Shown here: positions 1 to 12,170 of the stretch, piece by piece
Layout: each line of letters opens with the position of its first letter
Position numbering within the stretch: position 1 is the first letter of the stretch
Source of the DNA: Sarocladium kiliense
Taxonomy: Eukaryota > Ascomycota > Sordariomycetes > Hypocreales > Sarocladiaceae
Direction: 5' to 3'
Length of the DNA stretch: 64,000 bases
Assembly (NCBI GenBank): GCA_030734395.1
Contig: JAUZTG010000012.1
Coordinates: forward strand, 1-64,000
Made by a program: the position numbers and the translations under genes
Notes under the pieces: generated by a model
Told to the model about the DNA's origin: nothing
The model's database searches: none
What the model saw: the letters and a program-made list of their open reading frames with translations, nothing else

Positions 1-105
1 CATATACCGCGCACGGGGTTTTCATCCTATTTCATAAGGTTTTCCCCCGAGCTACTACAGATAGAGGCACCGCCCACCCTATAGGGGGTCAGCGGAGTAT
101 AATAA

Positions 106-140
<35 letters not shown>

Positions 141-330
141 ATAGTATATTAAAGCAGCGTAGCTATTAAAATATTAGCCTTAACTATAGGCTATATTAAG
201 GTAATTTATAGTAACTACTTAAAAGCCTCTAGAATATTCTTAGTATCCCTAACCTTATTCAGAAGCCTATATAGAATCAAGCCAGGTATTTTATAGCATT
301 AGGCTGCTTTCTTTAGAGATCGTGTTAATT
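1..330. other. AT-rich, gene-free left edge
   Basis: Strongly AT-rich sequence with no credible reading frame, dominated by TA-rich words such as those around 150-300. It resembles the RIP-affected AT blocks seen later in the window. No transposon protein is recognisable. Confidence 0.5.
105..143. repeat. (AAAT)n microsatellite
   Basis: About ten tandem copies of AAAT, directly visible, inside the AT-rich left edge. Confidence 0.9.
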
Positions 331-430
331 AGAACCCAGCTGTTGCTACTGCTAACAGGGACGTAATGACATGTAATGGGTTAGCCATCTTAGAACGCGA
401 TGGCAGTCTTTTGTACTCTTCCAAGAAGTG

Positions 431-453
431 ATGAGAGAGAGAGAGAGAGAGAG
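431..453. repeat. (GA)n microsatellite
   Basis: A run of alternating GA dinucleotides followed by further purine-rich sequence. It lies in a region with no supported gene. Confidence 0.75.
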
Positions 454-769
454 ATGAGAGAAAGAAAGAGTGATGCATGAGAATAAGATAAAGTGCAAGA
501 TGCGCACTGAGACGGAGCCGTAGCCGTTTAACGGTTTGCGATTGAATGATGCCGTGGTCCTTACCCACCTCGGCGGTTGAAATCACGTAAGAGGCTAACT
601 TTCTCGGAGTTGGCCTAGCCTCTAGGGAAGGGGCAGGGGAAGGGGTGCTCGTTATCCCCGAGAGTCTCTCTCTAGCGTGTAGATGGTTTTCTATTCTTAA
701 TGGGCGGCTACGCCTCTTCATTGGTCACGACCATCACCACCCACCTCGTCTGCCTTAGGTAGGCAGAGC

Positions 770-798
770 GGGGTCGAGGTCGAGGTCGAGGTCGAGGT
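770..798. repeat. (GTCGAG)n hexanucleotide repeat
   Basis: Four to five tandem copies of GTCGAG, about 210 bp upstream of the hypothetical gene that starts at 1005. Confidence 0.8.
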
Positions 799-1004
799 TA
801 AACTCTTATCTCAATTACGAAGGCTGAGGTAAGGTGTGTGTGTGTGCCAGCGCACGATTTGAATCATCTTCGCGCTGCGTCATTCTTCTCTCTGTTCGAG
901 CACCCTCAAGGCAGCGACCAGCCTGCGATCCTTTTTTTCCTTCCTCCGCCTCGTGTTGCTCGTTGACCTCCTCTCCCCGTGCGGTCAGTTGGACGTGGCA
1001 TACC

Positions 1005-1394
1005 ATGTCTCGCGAGTCGCCCCCCCTCAATCCCACCGCATCCGAGCCCGACCCGGTCGCGCGGCCGACGCACCGGCTGGAGAACGTCAAGATCGGTGAC
1101 TACGGAGTCCAGCTCCTGGTCTCGACAAAGGACCACCTTTACGATGCCAAAGATGTCGAAGCGGGAGAGCACGCCTGGCAGGTCGTAGGCGCATGGGAAG
1201 AGAGCTCGATGCAGGAACTCGGCAAACTTCTCGGCCAGCGCGAGGTCCCCAGGCGGCGGGACAACGAGTCTATAGCCAAAGGGACTTTCCTGGGCAGTGG
1301 GAAAAAGCTGGGGTCGGCAGCAGAACAAGCCACGAAAGATTAATATGCCGCTCGACTTGGACCGGCACCACTCTATATTGGGGGTTGTTGTCTC

Positions 1395-1425
<31 letters not shown>

Positions 1426-1669
1426 GACACCTATTATCGCTACTGTTATTACTATCCTTGTTGTGGATTTTTTTTTTTCCTTCGACGGGGTTGGTTCTCG
1501 TTTTCGAGCTTAGACAAGTCGATTGAGAGTCAAGTCTGAAAATCACAGCAAAGACGAAGCCCAGCGCTTTTCCAGGGCCATCGAGGCTACCCAGCAGAAC
1601 CGTCCCATCATCACCGGTCGAGATTTTGCGAACAATGACTGTTTTATGATAGATCCCTCGGTGTTGTAA
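1005..1669 (+). CDS. hypothetical protein, probable two-exon gene, structure unresolved
   Basis: I do not recognise this gene. An ATG at 1005 opens a frame to 1343, with regular-looking codons at least through the segment reading NVKIGDYGVQLLVSTKDHLY. A second protein-like frame (DEAQRFSRAI, ending in MIDPSVL) runs from about 1514 to a TAA at 1667-1669 in a different phase. A pyrimidine-rich tract and TTAG acceptor at 1505-1513 precede it, so an intron is likely, but I could not fix the donor: several GT sites between 1185 and 1340 are possible. A CAG repeat and a T10 run fall in the presumed intron. The alternative is non-coding sequence with chance open frames. Confidence 0.3.
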
Positions 1670-1695
1670 AAGCCGTGCGAGGGAAACCTATGCTG

Positions 1696-3033
1696 CTATA
1701 AACACGAGGCGCCACTCGTACCAGGAGTTGTGTATGCCGGTGTACTCTGCCCGTCCCCGTCCCCGTCCCCGTCCTTGTCCTTGTCCCTGTCCTTGTACCT
1801 GTCCCTGCCCCTGTCCACTTCCATGGCCCGGCGATGCTGATCCTGTGCTCTCAGGATCTCGTTCAATCCTGCCTCCGATGTTGACCCAAAGAACTGGAAC
1901 GAGCCATCCCCTGCCCTCACCGTCTTGATGTTGAAAAGATCGCCTAGCGTCGAGATGCACACCTGGCTGCTGTTGTCCCCCACGCTGACGTCCTCCACCA
2001 CGTGCACTTTGGCTTGCGAAGCTCGGTCCGAAGCCCCCTCGAAGAAGGCAAGACGCTGCTGGATGCTGCTGGCTTCGCCCTGGAGTCTCTCGCGATCCAA
2101 GTTGGCTTCGTTCACGGATTGCAGGTCTTGGGCACTGCTCTTCTGCAGTTCTGCCTGTCTGTGGTCCGTGAGGTGGTCTAAGGCTTCCGAGATCCTCGTG
2201 CTGAAACCTTTGAATAGTGCTAGGGTGAAGGCATCAGGATACGCCATGTTCTGAGGTGAGATGGATGGAGCCTCTGTTGATTGCCCCGTTAACGGCTCTG
2301 CCTCGCCAACGACTTGAAAGCTCGCAGCGTTGATCTGTCTAAGAAGACCATTGAGGTACTCTATGCATCGCTCAGTGCTAGACTTTTCGTTCTCCATTCG
2401 CTGGATGCTCGCATCCGCGTCCGGGTTTCGGTTTTGGTCTCGCTGTGCCAGAGACTCAAGCTTCTGGCTGATCTGAGCAAGGTGTCGCTGCAAGTCATGC
2501 TTCGTGTCGTGGATCATGTCCTTGTATTCGTTCAGAACCCTCATCGTGACTTTAGATGTGCGCCTGCTTTCAACATTAAATCATGGAGATAATGCGCCGC
2601 TACACCCAGGCGGCACCTACAGATTTGCGTCAGCCAATGCAATGCAGATTGTTTGCTTGTAGCTAGCCAAAATATCCGTGAAGTCGTCGACATCGCTGTT
2701 CATGAAGCGAAGTTTAGACCAATCTCTAAAACTGGTTCTTCGGCCATCGTAGTGTCTCGTGCTCCTGTCAAGCAGTTGTTTGAACCCCTCGCAAGCCTCA
2801 GTGCATTGCTGCATCGGATACTCGAGGGGCCGGAATGGAGCCTCGTCAGCAGCCACATGCTGGGCCAAAGACTCCAGCACCAAGCTCAATGCCAGCAGCT
2901 CGCGTGTTAGGCGCTCAACCATGGACTGGTGGCTTTTGAAGCTCTGCACGGCCTGGTAAAGTGCCTTGCTTGCTTGGATTGTCGCTGTGACAATGGCTAT
3001 CAGCCCTGTAGCGACGGTCAAAGGATCGGACAT
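1696..3033 (-). CDS. fungal STAND-type N-terminal domain (PigL_N-like) protein without NACHT
   Basis: Two exons, 3033-2621 and 2563-1696, joined over a 57-nt intron (GTAGGT...GCAG) that restores the frame at ADANLRTSKV; about 426 residues. The N-terminal ~150 residues, a hydrophobic start (VATGLIAIVTATIQASKALY) followed by amphipathic helices, match my knowledge of the domain named after azaphilone cluster protein L, normally the first module of fungal NLR-like (STAND) proteins. No NACHT/NB-ARC domain, WD or ankyrin repeat follows. The middle is helical and probably coiled coil; the C-terminus has a GDNSSQV segment and ends in a low-complexity DRDKDKDGDGDGDG tail encoded by a microsatellite. 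Such solo proteins occur widely in fungi with no established function. The domain call is from pattern memory and was not searched. Confidence 0.7.
1749..1820. repeat. coding minisatellite (CCGTCC/CTGTCC)n
   Basis: Imperfect 6-bp repeats (CCCCGT, CCTTGT, CCCTGT). On the minus strand they encode the charged GD/KD-rich tail of the PigL_N-like protein. The unit is a multiple of three, so copy-number change would keep the frame. Confidence 0.8.
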
Positions 3034-4282
3034 GGCTCCAGCCCATGAGCAGAGACAGCTCGGCTGATGCTTAGTCTTGACATTTGCTGGGGATTGCGTG
3101 AGTTAGTTGACATGCGGCTCCGTCCATCCCCCTCCCTGCAGCCTCGCATCTTACCTCAGCAAGGTGCTGGCGTTACCCTTACTCCGTACATGATAAGCAA
3201 CAGACAGCTAATAACGATGGGCTGAAGAATGCCTCAGTCAGACTGCGTAAGAGAATATTCCTCTTAACTTAATAAAATAATAAAGAAAAACTGTTTGTTT
3301 TATTTGATCTTAATAATTATAAGAGAGATAATAGGTAAAAAACAGCGGGACACGAGGCCAGCACAGTATCCAACGCGCGACAGCGCTTACGGGCGCGCCC
3401 GACACGTAGATTGGAGGTATCTGCACCACATTCAATACTAAGCTACCTGGCATAATAAGATAACACCGCAATACGCCAATCTTTCCAAACTCGTCGCGAA
3501 AAGGGTTACAATCTACGTGGCGCCGGGTTAAGGTTAAGCGCTGATAGAATGGCAGTTTTCTCGTCCTGATTACCAAAAGAAGGTTTAGATATATCCCGGG
3601 TGACTGCGAAGTAGACACATGCATCGCCATGCAAGAAATTCAAGGCTCTCTACAGTCTTTTTGAGCTCGGTTCATGAAACTGACGATCCTGCAAGAAAAG
3701 GGGCAGCGTCTGATGCTATACCGCCAGAGGTTGATCGCGTATGACGATCGTAATGCTGTTAAGGAGTTTGTAAACGTCATACTTGTAATTACCACCTTTG
3801 CGTATTTTGTGTCGCCTTACGAAAGTAAAAGTAAGTGGGGCTTCAAAATGGTAACTCAAGCTGTTCTTTACAGAGATCAAGGTCAGAATAGACAGGTGTG
3901 GCGAGGGCGTCACCAAAGAGGCACCGCAGAGTTGAACTGAAGGTTACATCATTTATGAAGTTAGAGGAGTGAGAAAAGTATGGCAAGAACATTATACAAG
4001 AGGCGCGTTCGAAGTTTACCCGGAGTGTCCAATTACTGTATTGTTTGTAGCTCGAACAGTAAATAGTCTTACCTTTCAGCATGTAATGAAGTAGATGTAG
4101 ATCTCGACAGCCCCAATTTGCATGTATAAGGACCTCCAAAACCCCTCCTTCTAGATGCACTTCTTTATTACTCCAAAGCAGTTTCTAAACCCGTGAACTA
4201 CACCCTTAAAGCCTAGCACATTGATTGCATTTATACCCACTCAGAACTGCCACCCACGAGCCTTTCAACGACAACAAACAAG
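3034..4282. other. intergenic, no supported gene
   Basis: Partly AT-rich (3255-3330). The open frames here are short and lack recognisable motifs or splice-supported extensions. I see no RNA gene or repeat. Confidence 0.4.
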
Positions 4283-4858
4283 ATGAAGGACACTACTCTT
4301 CTTCCTGCTCTGACTTCCCTGGCCATATGTGCCTCTGCTGTCAGGCTTCCCGAAGACCTCAGCGACGGGCTCACCCAACTGAGTGCATCCACCAAGCGCG
4401 ACGGAGGATGGGAGGTCGTTGAAGAGTACAGCAGCACCGAAGCTAGAGACGTGGAGAAGCTATAAAGCTATGATTGGGAACACATGAACCTGGTCGACGC
4501 AATCACAGAGGACAGATCGGGTTGCAACGAGCGATTTGTGGACCCTTCCGAATACATGAAATCGAGAGCCAAGCTCGAGGAATCGTGTAACCAACCCCCC
4601 GAAATCAAGCCTAGAAGCATCCTGGCCTACAAGGTTGGAAGCTCGGCTGTTTTAGTCTGCAACTACAAATTCAACGCGTGGTTCCAAGGACGAGCAACGC
4701 TGCCATGGTGGAGAGATCCGGAACGTCATGGAGTATATCGATAACGTCCAGTGCAATAGCAGATCGAAGGTTGGATGGGTCAGGATGTGGGACTGGGAGA
4801 GTCATACGGCCGTGAGATCCTGACTGAAGACATTTGCCCTGATATCAATTTCCAGTAG
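4283..4858 (+). pseudogene. decayed secreted-protein gene
   Basis: An ATG at 4283 starts a typical signal peptide (hydrophobic run ALTSLAICASAV) followed by a polar pro-region. The frame hits TAA at 4463-4465, then stays open in the same phase from 4466 to 4744, with cysteines spaced as in a small secreted protein. Similar protein-like sequence then continues in another phase (around MEYIDNVQC and VGWVRMWDWE) and again at EDICPDINFQ before a TAG at 4856-4858. One premature stop plus at least two frame changes indicate a pseudogene. The first stop would fit a CAA>TAA change, the RIP type. No gap with GT-AG ends explains the breaks. Family not recognised. Confidence 0.5.
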
Positions 4859-6377
4859 GAAAATGAAAGTACATGGCTTGCCTCGGGTTCGGAGGATTTG
4901 ACACATTATGGAGGGCTGTACCTACTACTAGTAGTTGTTTGGCAGCGTTCTGCATCTCCCTCTCCAGACTAAGCTGGCTTAGTCGCGGTTGGGGCTGCTC
5001 TGTACTTGAAGGCTCTCACTCTCTTAAAAGAATATCACGTTGATGCTACTGAGGATCGAGTCTGAGATGTGAAGAAAGACGCGTTCTATTGCGTTTGGCT
5101 CTAGATACAGGAGAAGGTGGCTTGTTTGTGTATAGAGAACGAAATGGTCGCACGAACTTTAGTATCGTTGCTCTGGCCAAGCGCTTTTGAGAGGGCTGGA
5201 GGACGCAGGGGGGGGCTTGTTACATGGACAGGTCCCGTCGTGTACACTAAGGACGGCAGACAAAGAAGAACAATGCATGACTTCAATTGTTCATTACAGC
5301 AACAAGGTTCTAATACCGCATCGTGAGTAGCTGGCAGTCAGCCTGAGACCTCTGGCTTCACACACTGATCATAACGCGGGTACAGTGGCCTGGATCTGCA
5401 TTGGCAATAAAATATGGACATGCATATCAGCTGGTTTCAACAGAGACACACACGGCTTCAAGGCTCATCTATCAGAAGAGCTCTCTAGGACGTGGTGGTA
5501 AGACAAATGGCTTATCTGCCCCCCCTAGAAATTTGCGTACTCATTATTGCGACTCTCTAGGGGCCTTTAATCCCTCGAGATTAAAACCAGTTTCTCTTTA
5601 GGTCGACCTGATACGCTCAGCCAAGACGAATTCCACAACCAACCAATCCCAGCTAAGACTAAATCCAAGTATTACATCATTCCTTGCATAATAGATTTCA
5701 GCTATATTATTCAAAAGGTTTCCTTATTTTATACGTCTATGCAGAACATGTCAAGGTTGCAGATCAGCTCGAAATAGAGCTTGATAAATAGATAACCGGC
5801 CGACCACCTTGGATCAACCCGCTTTCACAAGTCCAGGAAGCGTTTAATATGCTGAAAGAGCCGAGCTGGTGTCGATGACATAAGTTCGTGTTAGAGTTAA
5901 GGAAATATTAGTGAACAGCGATAGCATACTGTGCTGACTTCCTCACTAAGGTACAACAATGTGAGAATGGCCCTTTTCAGAGGCTATATCGACCTGTATT
6001 CCCATAAGAATGCGATAGGCGAGGGTTTTCCACAAGTCATCACGAGAGGCTAATCCGGGCACTGGGCAAAGACCAGGGCTCCCCGCTAGTAAGCAACTAA
6101 CCTGAGCGCATCCTAGTGAACTTAGGATAGAGTAGGTTAGCAAGCTTCAAATGTTTAGCGCACGATTCTACCCACGGGCTCGCGGATCTTGATCTACCCC
6201 GAGATCCCGGATTAATTGACAACATAGACGTATACTCCTGACCTGCCCGCCCCGCAAAATCCTTAGCGTTTCCACACCATGCCCTCTTTGTTCACTCTAG
6301 AATACCACCATCTTGCGGTGACGACCTAGATCTGCTTCTTCATACTCTGTTCTACGGCACAAGCCAGGCTCATCGTC
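4859..6377. other. intergenic, no supported gene
   Basis: About 1.5 kb with only short, motif-free open frames on either strand. Its last part is the upstream region of the Zn2Cys6 gene. Confidence 0.4.
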
Positions 6378-8623
6378 ATGACAAACCATAGTGCTTCGTC
6401 GCGGCCACGGGCGCGAGGCTATCGCAGAGCATATAAAGGTGAGTGCTGAGCGACCACTATGATAGCCTAGGTCCTTGCTAAAACAACGCTCCACAGCATG
6501 TCTGCAATGTCGAGCGAAGAAAGCCCGCTGTCTCATAACTGCTGAAGAGCATGCTATAGGTTTGCCATGTGATCGATGCCGGCGGGAGCTGCGATGCTGC
6601 ACGTTCCCTGCTGAGCGGCAAGGAGCCAAGCTTGACAGCTCCATTCTTCCATCCAATGCACCCTTGGATCTTATTGGTCTCGGTCAGAAAGAGGCTACCA
6701 CAGGCAGCCCTCTGCAACCTTCAGCCACCGTGGCCGAGTCTGCCATGAACGCAGAGACACTAGACTGGGATCCTTTATGCTTCGTTGATAACAGCGCCGA
6801 ATCGCTCCAGTGGCCCGGCAACGATATGACATCTGCGAGTCACTTGAACAGCGCATCTATGATTAGTCCTCACCGACTTGTGCAAGAACATGGATTACAG
6901 TCAAATTGCCCAACCTCACCAATCACGCGATATGTTCCTGTTGACCATATCACTGAAGGATGGAAGAGGTGCCCATATGTACAGCAAGGATGGCTCACAG
7001 CAGGCGAGGCTATGCACCTTGTGAACTATTTCTTCCGTGCTATGGCGCCACGAACATATGTGCTCGATAGAGCCCTTAACGCCAATCAAAGCTGGCACGA
7101 ACTGGCTATACAAGAGCCATTTCTGTGCTGCGCGATCCTCATGGCGTCCTCACGTCATCACAACCTCGGAAGCTATAGTGACAAGCCTCGAACTCGTTGG
7201 CTACACCAGCGTCTGTCGGGTTGCTGTTTGCAATTCGTCACGAACATCATAACAGGCCGGGAGGCCGTATATGGTGCCAGACTACGCACGCTGAGATCTG
7301 TCGACGCCCTTCTTCTCCTCGCCGAGTGGCATCCGCTATCGCTCTTCATGGATCTAGACGACGACGACCACAGGCTCAACAGGCCGGTCTTGGGAGCCAC
7401 GAATGACTCAGCCCGGCCTCAAGACTTGAGTTCACGAGCACGAAAGTCGGACAAGACATCAGCAATGATCTTTAGCTGTGCCGTAGCCCTTGCTAACGAA
7501 CTTGGGGTGTTCCACGATGACTCGGATCTAATCCAAGTCCTCCCAGCCAGCGCACAAGACCAACAGAGGCGGTGCCAGTTGAGAGACATCCTCTGGATGT
7601 ACAATGGGCACTTGTCTCTTCGGGTCGGTGTCAAGACCATGCTACCTGCAAGCTACTCACGGCCGATAGAGGATGTAGAGAATCCGAGCCCGGTCAGTCC
7701 GGCGGAACGAGACGAGCAACAATGGATGAGGCATATGAAGGCTCGTGCTGAACTCATAGGCATCTCAAATGCGATTAAAGAGGACTTATGGCACTTCTAC
7801 ATGCAGCCGTCCCGGACCGCGCTACGACGCTCTTATGAGAGCATGGGAGAGGCGATTGACCATCTCAAATTCATGCTCAATGCATGGTGGCTCAAATACC
7901 TAGATCCTGGTTGGTAGACGACGCCCAAATGCGCCGTCACAGGTCACTAACGCTTGCGCAGGTTCTGCCTCGTTCATCGATGTGTGCTATCACGACTGTT
8001 TGACGGAGGAGCATCAGACAGCGTGGATCATCACCAATCTTGCCGGCCTCGCAGCCATCAATACGAGCTCAGGCTCTAAACAATGGCCTCTGGTTCCCGA
8101 TGCTTCAACCCTACGCCTTAGACGAAGCTTTGTCGACTGCGTCGTCGAGGGAGCGACGAACATCTTGCAGTTATCGTGCAGCCTGGCGCAACAGGGACTT
8201 CTGCTGCACGCGACTGAGGACCTTTACATGCGGATCGCGGTGGCTGCGTCGAGCCTTTATGTTGCACTTTTACAACATAACGACTCATCCACTTGTATTG
8301 CCTTGTGTGAGCTGCTGCGTAAAGTTGCAGATAATCTGTGGACAGATACTGCAGACAATGTCCATCCTGCGAACCTATATGCCGAGCAAATCTGGCGCCT
8401 AGCCGACTCCATGGCCTCCATGAACGCAGCATTTGGCGAAGGGGTACGCCAGTCTGTAGATTTCGGAGCAGACAGCTCATCGTATCAGAGCCCTATGGGG
8501 GTAGCAGGGCCAGCTCACTTTGGCACACCCGGAAACGACAAAGCTTTTAATCTCGTTCCCATGAGCACGACACTCGAGACAATGCTCATGGAGTTTGAGC
8601 CTCAAATCACAGTGAGATGCTAG
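6378..8623 (+). CDS. Zn(II)2Cys6 binuclear-cluster transcription factor
   Basis: Three exons: 6378-6438, 6497-7909 and 7962-8623, giving 711 residues. Intron 1 (GTGAGT...CCACAG, 58 nt) restores the Ala-Cys junction at the first zinc cysteine. Intron 2 (52 nt, branch ACTAAC, CGCAG acceptor) has a weak GTTGGT donor and is less certain. The N-terminal basic stretch leads into ACLQCRAKKARC, a 12-residue linker, then CDRCRRELRCC, which fits C-x2-C-x6-C...C-x2-C-x6-C. The rest looks like the helical middle-homology region of fungal regulators. It is nuclear by family. It sits beside a CocE-type hydrolase and an EthD-like protein and may regulate them; that is inference from position. Confidence 0.85.
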
Positions 8624-8685
8624 ATGTGTGGGTGGCCATTCCTGGTGCTATATAGCTAGCACGAGACTTGAACTATCTAGACTAC

Positions 8686-10517
8686 CTAATCACGAAGAAT
8701 TGGCAGCAACAGGTTGCTATCATATCTGCCGCCAAACCAGATCTTCACCTCTCCAAAGCTATGCCGGCCAAAGTTTTTTGTAGTGGCAAAGCTACCGTCG
8801 TCAAAGAAGGAGGAGCCCTTCACCACTAGGCGAAGCGTCTCGCCCTTCTCCCAAATGGTACTCGTTGGCCAGATCTCTACCTCGACCTCATTGATCTCAC
8901 TTGGCCCGACCCAGAGCCGTCTCTTATGCGTGTGGACCGGCCTGCCTGCGACGCTAGCTTCCACGTCCTTCTCGCGGTGGGATAGGCGCAACCACCCATG
9001 AGCTGCCGAGGCCTCCTGCTTCTGGGAATGGGTGTAGAACTTTTCTTCCTCTCCATCGAGACCGATCTTCTGTACAGCTACGAAGAGATCCGCGTCGGGG
9101 GCGTGGGTTGCTTGTACAAACAGCTTGAGTGAGGCGTCGCCGGTAATTTCGGTGCGTTCCTCAAAGGTGTACTCCCACTGCGCCCGAGACTCGCTCTGAT
9201 GGGCAACGTAAGCAACGTGAGACGAGGTCGTGGGAGACTCATCGGTGCCGGCCGTGCTAACCGTGCCACCCAAGACGAGATTCCCGTTGGGGCCAAGGGC
9301 AAAGGAAGTCAGTCTGACCTTCGCGGGCGGCCAGCTGACATCAAACCGCGTTTCGCTCTTGTTGATGGTGTATCGTGCCTCCACCTCGACTTTCTCCCAC
9401 TGATCAACCTCGCTGGCGATGCCCTTGAGGTGACGGTCCCAGAAGGCCTTTTGTCGGCGCTGACCTTCCTCTGAGTAGAAGGCCTCCCATTCTCGTTGGT
9501 TATGGACCCAGAGATACTTATAGTCGCTTTTGAAGGCGTTCCAGGCGGCAATAGTCCCGTGCAGGTGAATCGAAACGGAGGACCAGCCGGTGACAGAGAA
9601 GGCGGGCACATCGATCTTAGACCAATCGGGAACCTTCGAGGCCCAGAGCTCGTCAAAGACTGGGTGCTCCAGGATCAAAGTGCCATGGTCCTCGTTCCGA
9701 GCCAGACCATTGCCGGTCAGATTCATCCAGAAGTGCTGGAACGGTGCGCCCGGAATACCACCAATAGTGTTAATCTCGCGGTAGATATCGGATGCGGCCT
9801 CCCAGGGTAGGACAGCAGCAAGCGACGGCGGCTTGAGTACAGCCATCTGGTAGGTAGACATAGCAAAGTACGAGACCGCGCCCCAGCCGACCTTACCAGT
9901 ACACCTTCAGGCGATAATACTTAGCAGCTGATGACAAAGTTTCCTATCAAGAGCTCGCGGTCACTCACCACGGCTGCTTCGCGACCCACTCGACGATGTC
10001 GAAGCCATCGCGGCCCTCTTCAGGCGAGAAGTAGTAGGCTGCTTCGCCCTCACTCCACCAGGTAGCCCGAGTGTCGACGATAATAAGCGAATAGCCATAC
10101 TTACCAGCCCAGACGAGCGGATCTGGAAGCTCCCAGAGGGTATACTTGCTAAGTTTGTCAAAGTCGACGCCCATATTCTTGAAAAAGGCCGTCGGTACAG
10201 CACCATGTTTGCCAAATGGCGAGAAATAGATGATGGATGGCGTCTCTCCGGCGATCTTATCGACAGGGCGAAATACATTAGCATAGAGCCGCACACCATC
10301 ACGCATAGGGATGGCAACGTCCTTCTCAAAAAGGGTCTTGCCGTCCTCAAGTACTCTCAACTCGGGCTGTAGTGGCGGCGCTGGAGTCAACGGAGGCGCT
10401 ACCTGTGGAATAACCAAGGTCAGAGACAGCTCCTCAATGTCAGTCCATACATCTTACCTTGAAGGGATGAACGCCCTGTCTCATAGGAGGCTTGTAGTCT
10501 GATGTTTGAACCGTCAT
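8686..10517 (-). CDS. CocE/NonD-family hydrolase (X-Pro dipeptidyl-peptidase-like)
   Basis: Three exons: 10517-10458, 10402-9969 and 9904-8686; 570 residues. Both introns have consensus ends (GTAAGA/ACAG and GTGAGT/GAAG) and keep the frame. The N-terminal domain is an alpha/beta hydrolase (IPMRDGVRLYANVFRP, then IIVDTRATWWSEG); the C-terminal half is the beta-sandwich typical of the family (ITGDASLKLFVQA). The probable nucleophile is Ser176 in GWGAVSYF. Where many CocE enzymes have a GWYD-like catalytic Asp, this one reads TGWSS; the candidate catalytic His is in YLWVHNQREW. Members hydrolyse esters or amides of diverse substrates; the substrate here is unknown. No signal peptide, so probably cytosolic. 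It is divergently transcribed from the EthD-like gene across 618 bp. Confidence 0.85.
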
Positions 10518-11135
10518 CGTGGCAATTGGAACTGGTTGGATGGTAATTAGCACAAAGACTAGATGGCGAGTAGTGTTGCATCTATACTGGCCCCTTTATT
10601 GCTACGGTCAGCGGAGGGTTCTCGTTGCACTCGGGAAGTTGTAAGGAAACCATGCTGGGGCGTCGTCATCCCATGCCTCCGCTCCGGATGGCTATATCGG
10701 ATACTCCAGGAACCGTCTAGAGTTTAGAGGAGGCTACATGCGCCTCGCGGCTATCTCAGGATTCCCGCCATCCTGGCGCGGCGCTCTCCCGAACCTACGC
10801 GGGCAACCAATAAATGCACTAGTCCCGCTTACTTGGCTAATGCGGTAGTTGCCGAGTTGTGGTCTGAATTAAAGACCGTGTATGACGGGCGCGCTGGCGA
10901 AGATGCATCATGCGGTTATGGACACTTCCCCGGGTTATCCTGGAGTTTCCGGCCCCTCTCCACCAGTCGCCATGTGCCTCAACGGAGGGACAAGGTTGGG
11001 CTCTGGGTTCATGGAGTGCCTACAGAGTATATATTGTAATCCTTACTGGCATATCCAGTCAGTTAAGCACGTGCATAGCATTCAAAGGATCATTCTGAGG
11101 TGACCGGAATAGTAATACTAACTGGACAGAAAATC
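10518..11135. promoter_or_regulatory. shared intergenic promoter of CocE-type hydrolase and EthD-like gene
   Basis: A 618-bp gap between two divergent start codons. No specific operator is recognised; the arrangement alone suggests co-regulation. Confidence 0.4.
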
Positions 11136-12170
11136 ATGGCCTCCAAGTGGCACAAGTTCTACCTTGTTGGCGCCGTTGGCGGTCAGACACCGACCGTCGA
11201 GGATCTGTACTACAATTGGGCTGTGATCCATACTATCCTCTTCCTGGGTTCCTCGGCGCCTATCAACAACTTCCTACGCTATGCGCAAAACTTTGTTCAA
11301 CCCGACGTACCCAACGAGGCGCGCCTCATCAACGGCCATCCGAGTGTGCGTTACAGGATCTTTGCGGACCACTGGACGCAAAGCTGGGATAACACAGTCC
11401 AGACCATCATGGACCCGAGCCACGAGAATCGTCTTGGACGCCATCACTTTGGCGATCCTGCAAGTGCCTTGGCCTTCTTCGGCCACGGGGGGGCCGTCTA
11501 CAAGTCGCCTGGCTTTGCCAATCCTGCGGGACTGACCATCGGCCACTGGCTGACCCTGCCACAAGGGGTCACCCGGACCGAAGCCATCGCTCGACTCGAA
11601 CCGCATAAGCTTCTACTCAAAGCTAGCTTCGAAGAGTTCGGCAAGAGCGCTAAATATACCCTCGATATATGCGATGATGCATATGAGAAGCAGGTCAAGG
11701 AAAGCGTACTGCGCATTCTTCCACGGGGGCAGTACTATGCCATCGAGTTGCTGCAATTCACCTCGCGTGCCGATGGGTTCGACTTTTCGGAGAAGTATCG
11801 CCTGGTGCTGCGGGCGTCGTATAACGAGATCAGCGACGTCGAGACCAGCTTCAGTGTCTATGGTGGAGAGCGGATAGTGCTCGACTACACGGATGATAGT
11901 AAGCCCTTCGTTCACCATAGTTATAAGTTTGTGCATCTACGCTGACGAAACGACGTGCAAGACCCATCGACTAAAACCCCGCTGCCGATCCATTTCACGG
12001 ACGAGAGCTCGCTGGAGTACAAGATGCAGCACAACGACTGGCTCGCCGGGAACCTTGCGCACTCGCTCCTAGAGGGAACGAAGTGGAGTGCCTATGTTAC
12101 AAGCACTGACCACGAGAAGAAGAAGCACATCAGGGCCCTTGACCCGGAGAACACGGATGACTGGAATTGA
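11136..12170 (+). CDS. EthD-domain-like protein
   Basis: Two exons, 11136-11898 and 11962-12170, 323 residues. The apparent TGA at 11943 lies inside a 63-nt intron with a strong GTAAGC donor, a GCTGAC branch site and a CAAG acceptor; joining gives DYTDDNPSTK in frame. The N-terminus (KWHKFYLVGAVGG, then YYNWAVIHTILF and NNFLRYAQNF) resembles dimeric alpha/beta-barrel EthD proteins, which often act beside redox enzymes or polyketide synthases in fungi; the C-terminal half is not recognised. No signal peptide or membrane segment. The EthD call is from memory of the family pattern and is moderate. It is paired divergently with the CocE-type hydrolase, suggesting a shared pathway. Confidence 0.6.

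Noticed and set aside
11943..11945. Apparent in-frame TGA in the EthD-like gene
   Set aside because: It lies inside a 63-nt intron with GTAAGC donor, GCTGAC branch site and CAAG acceptor; the spliced frame is continuous.
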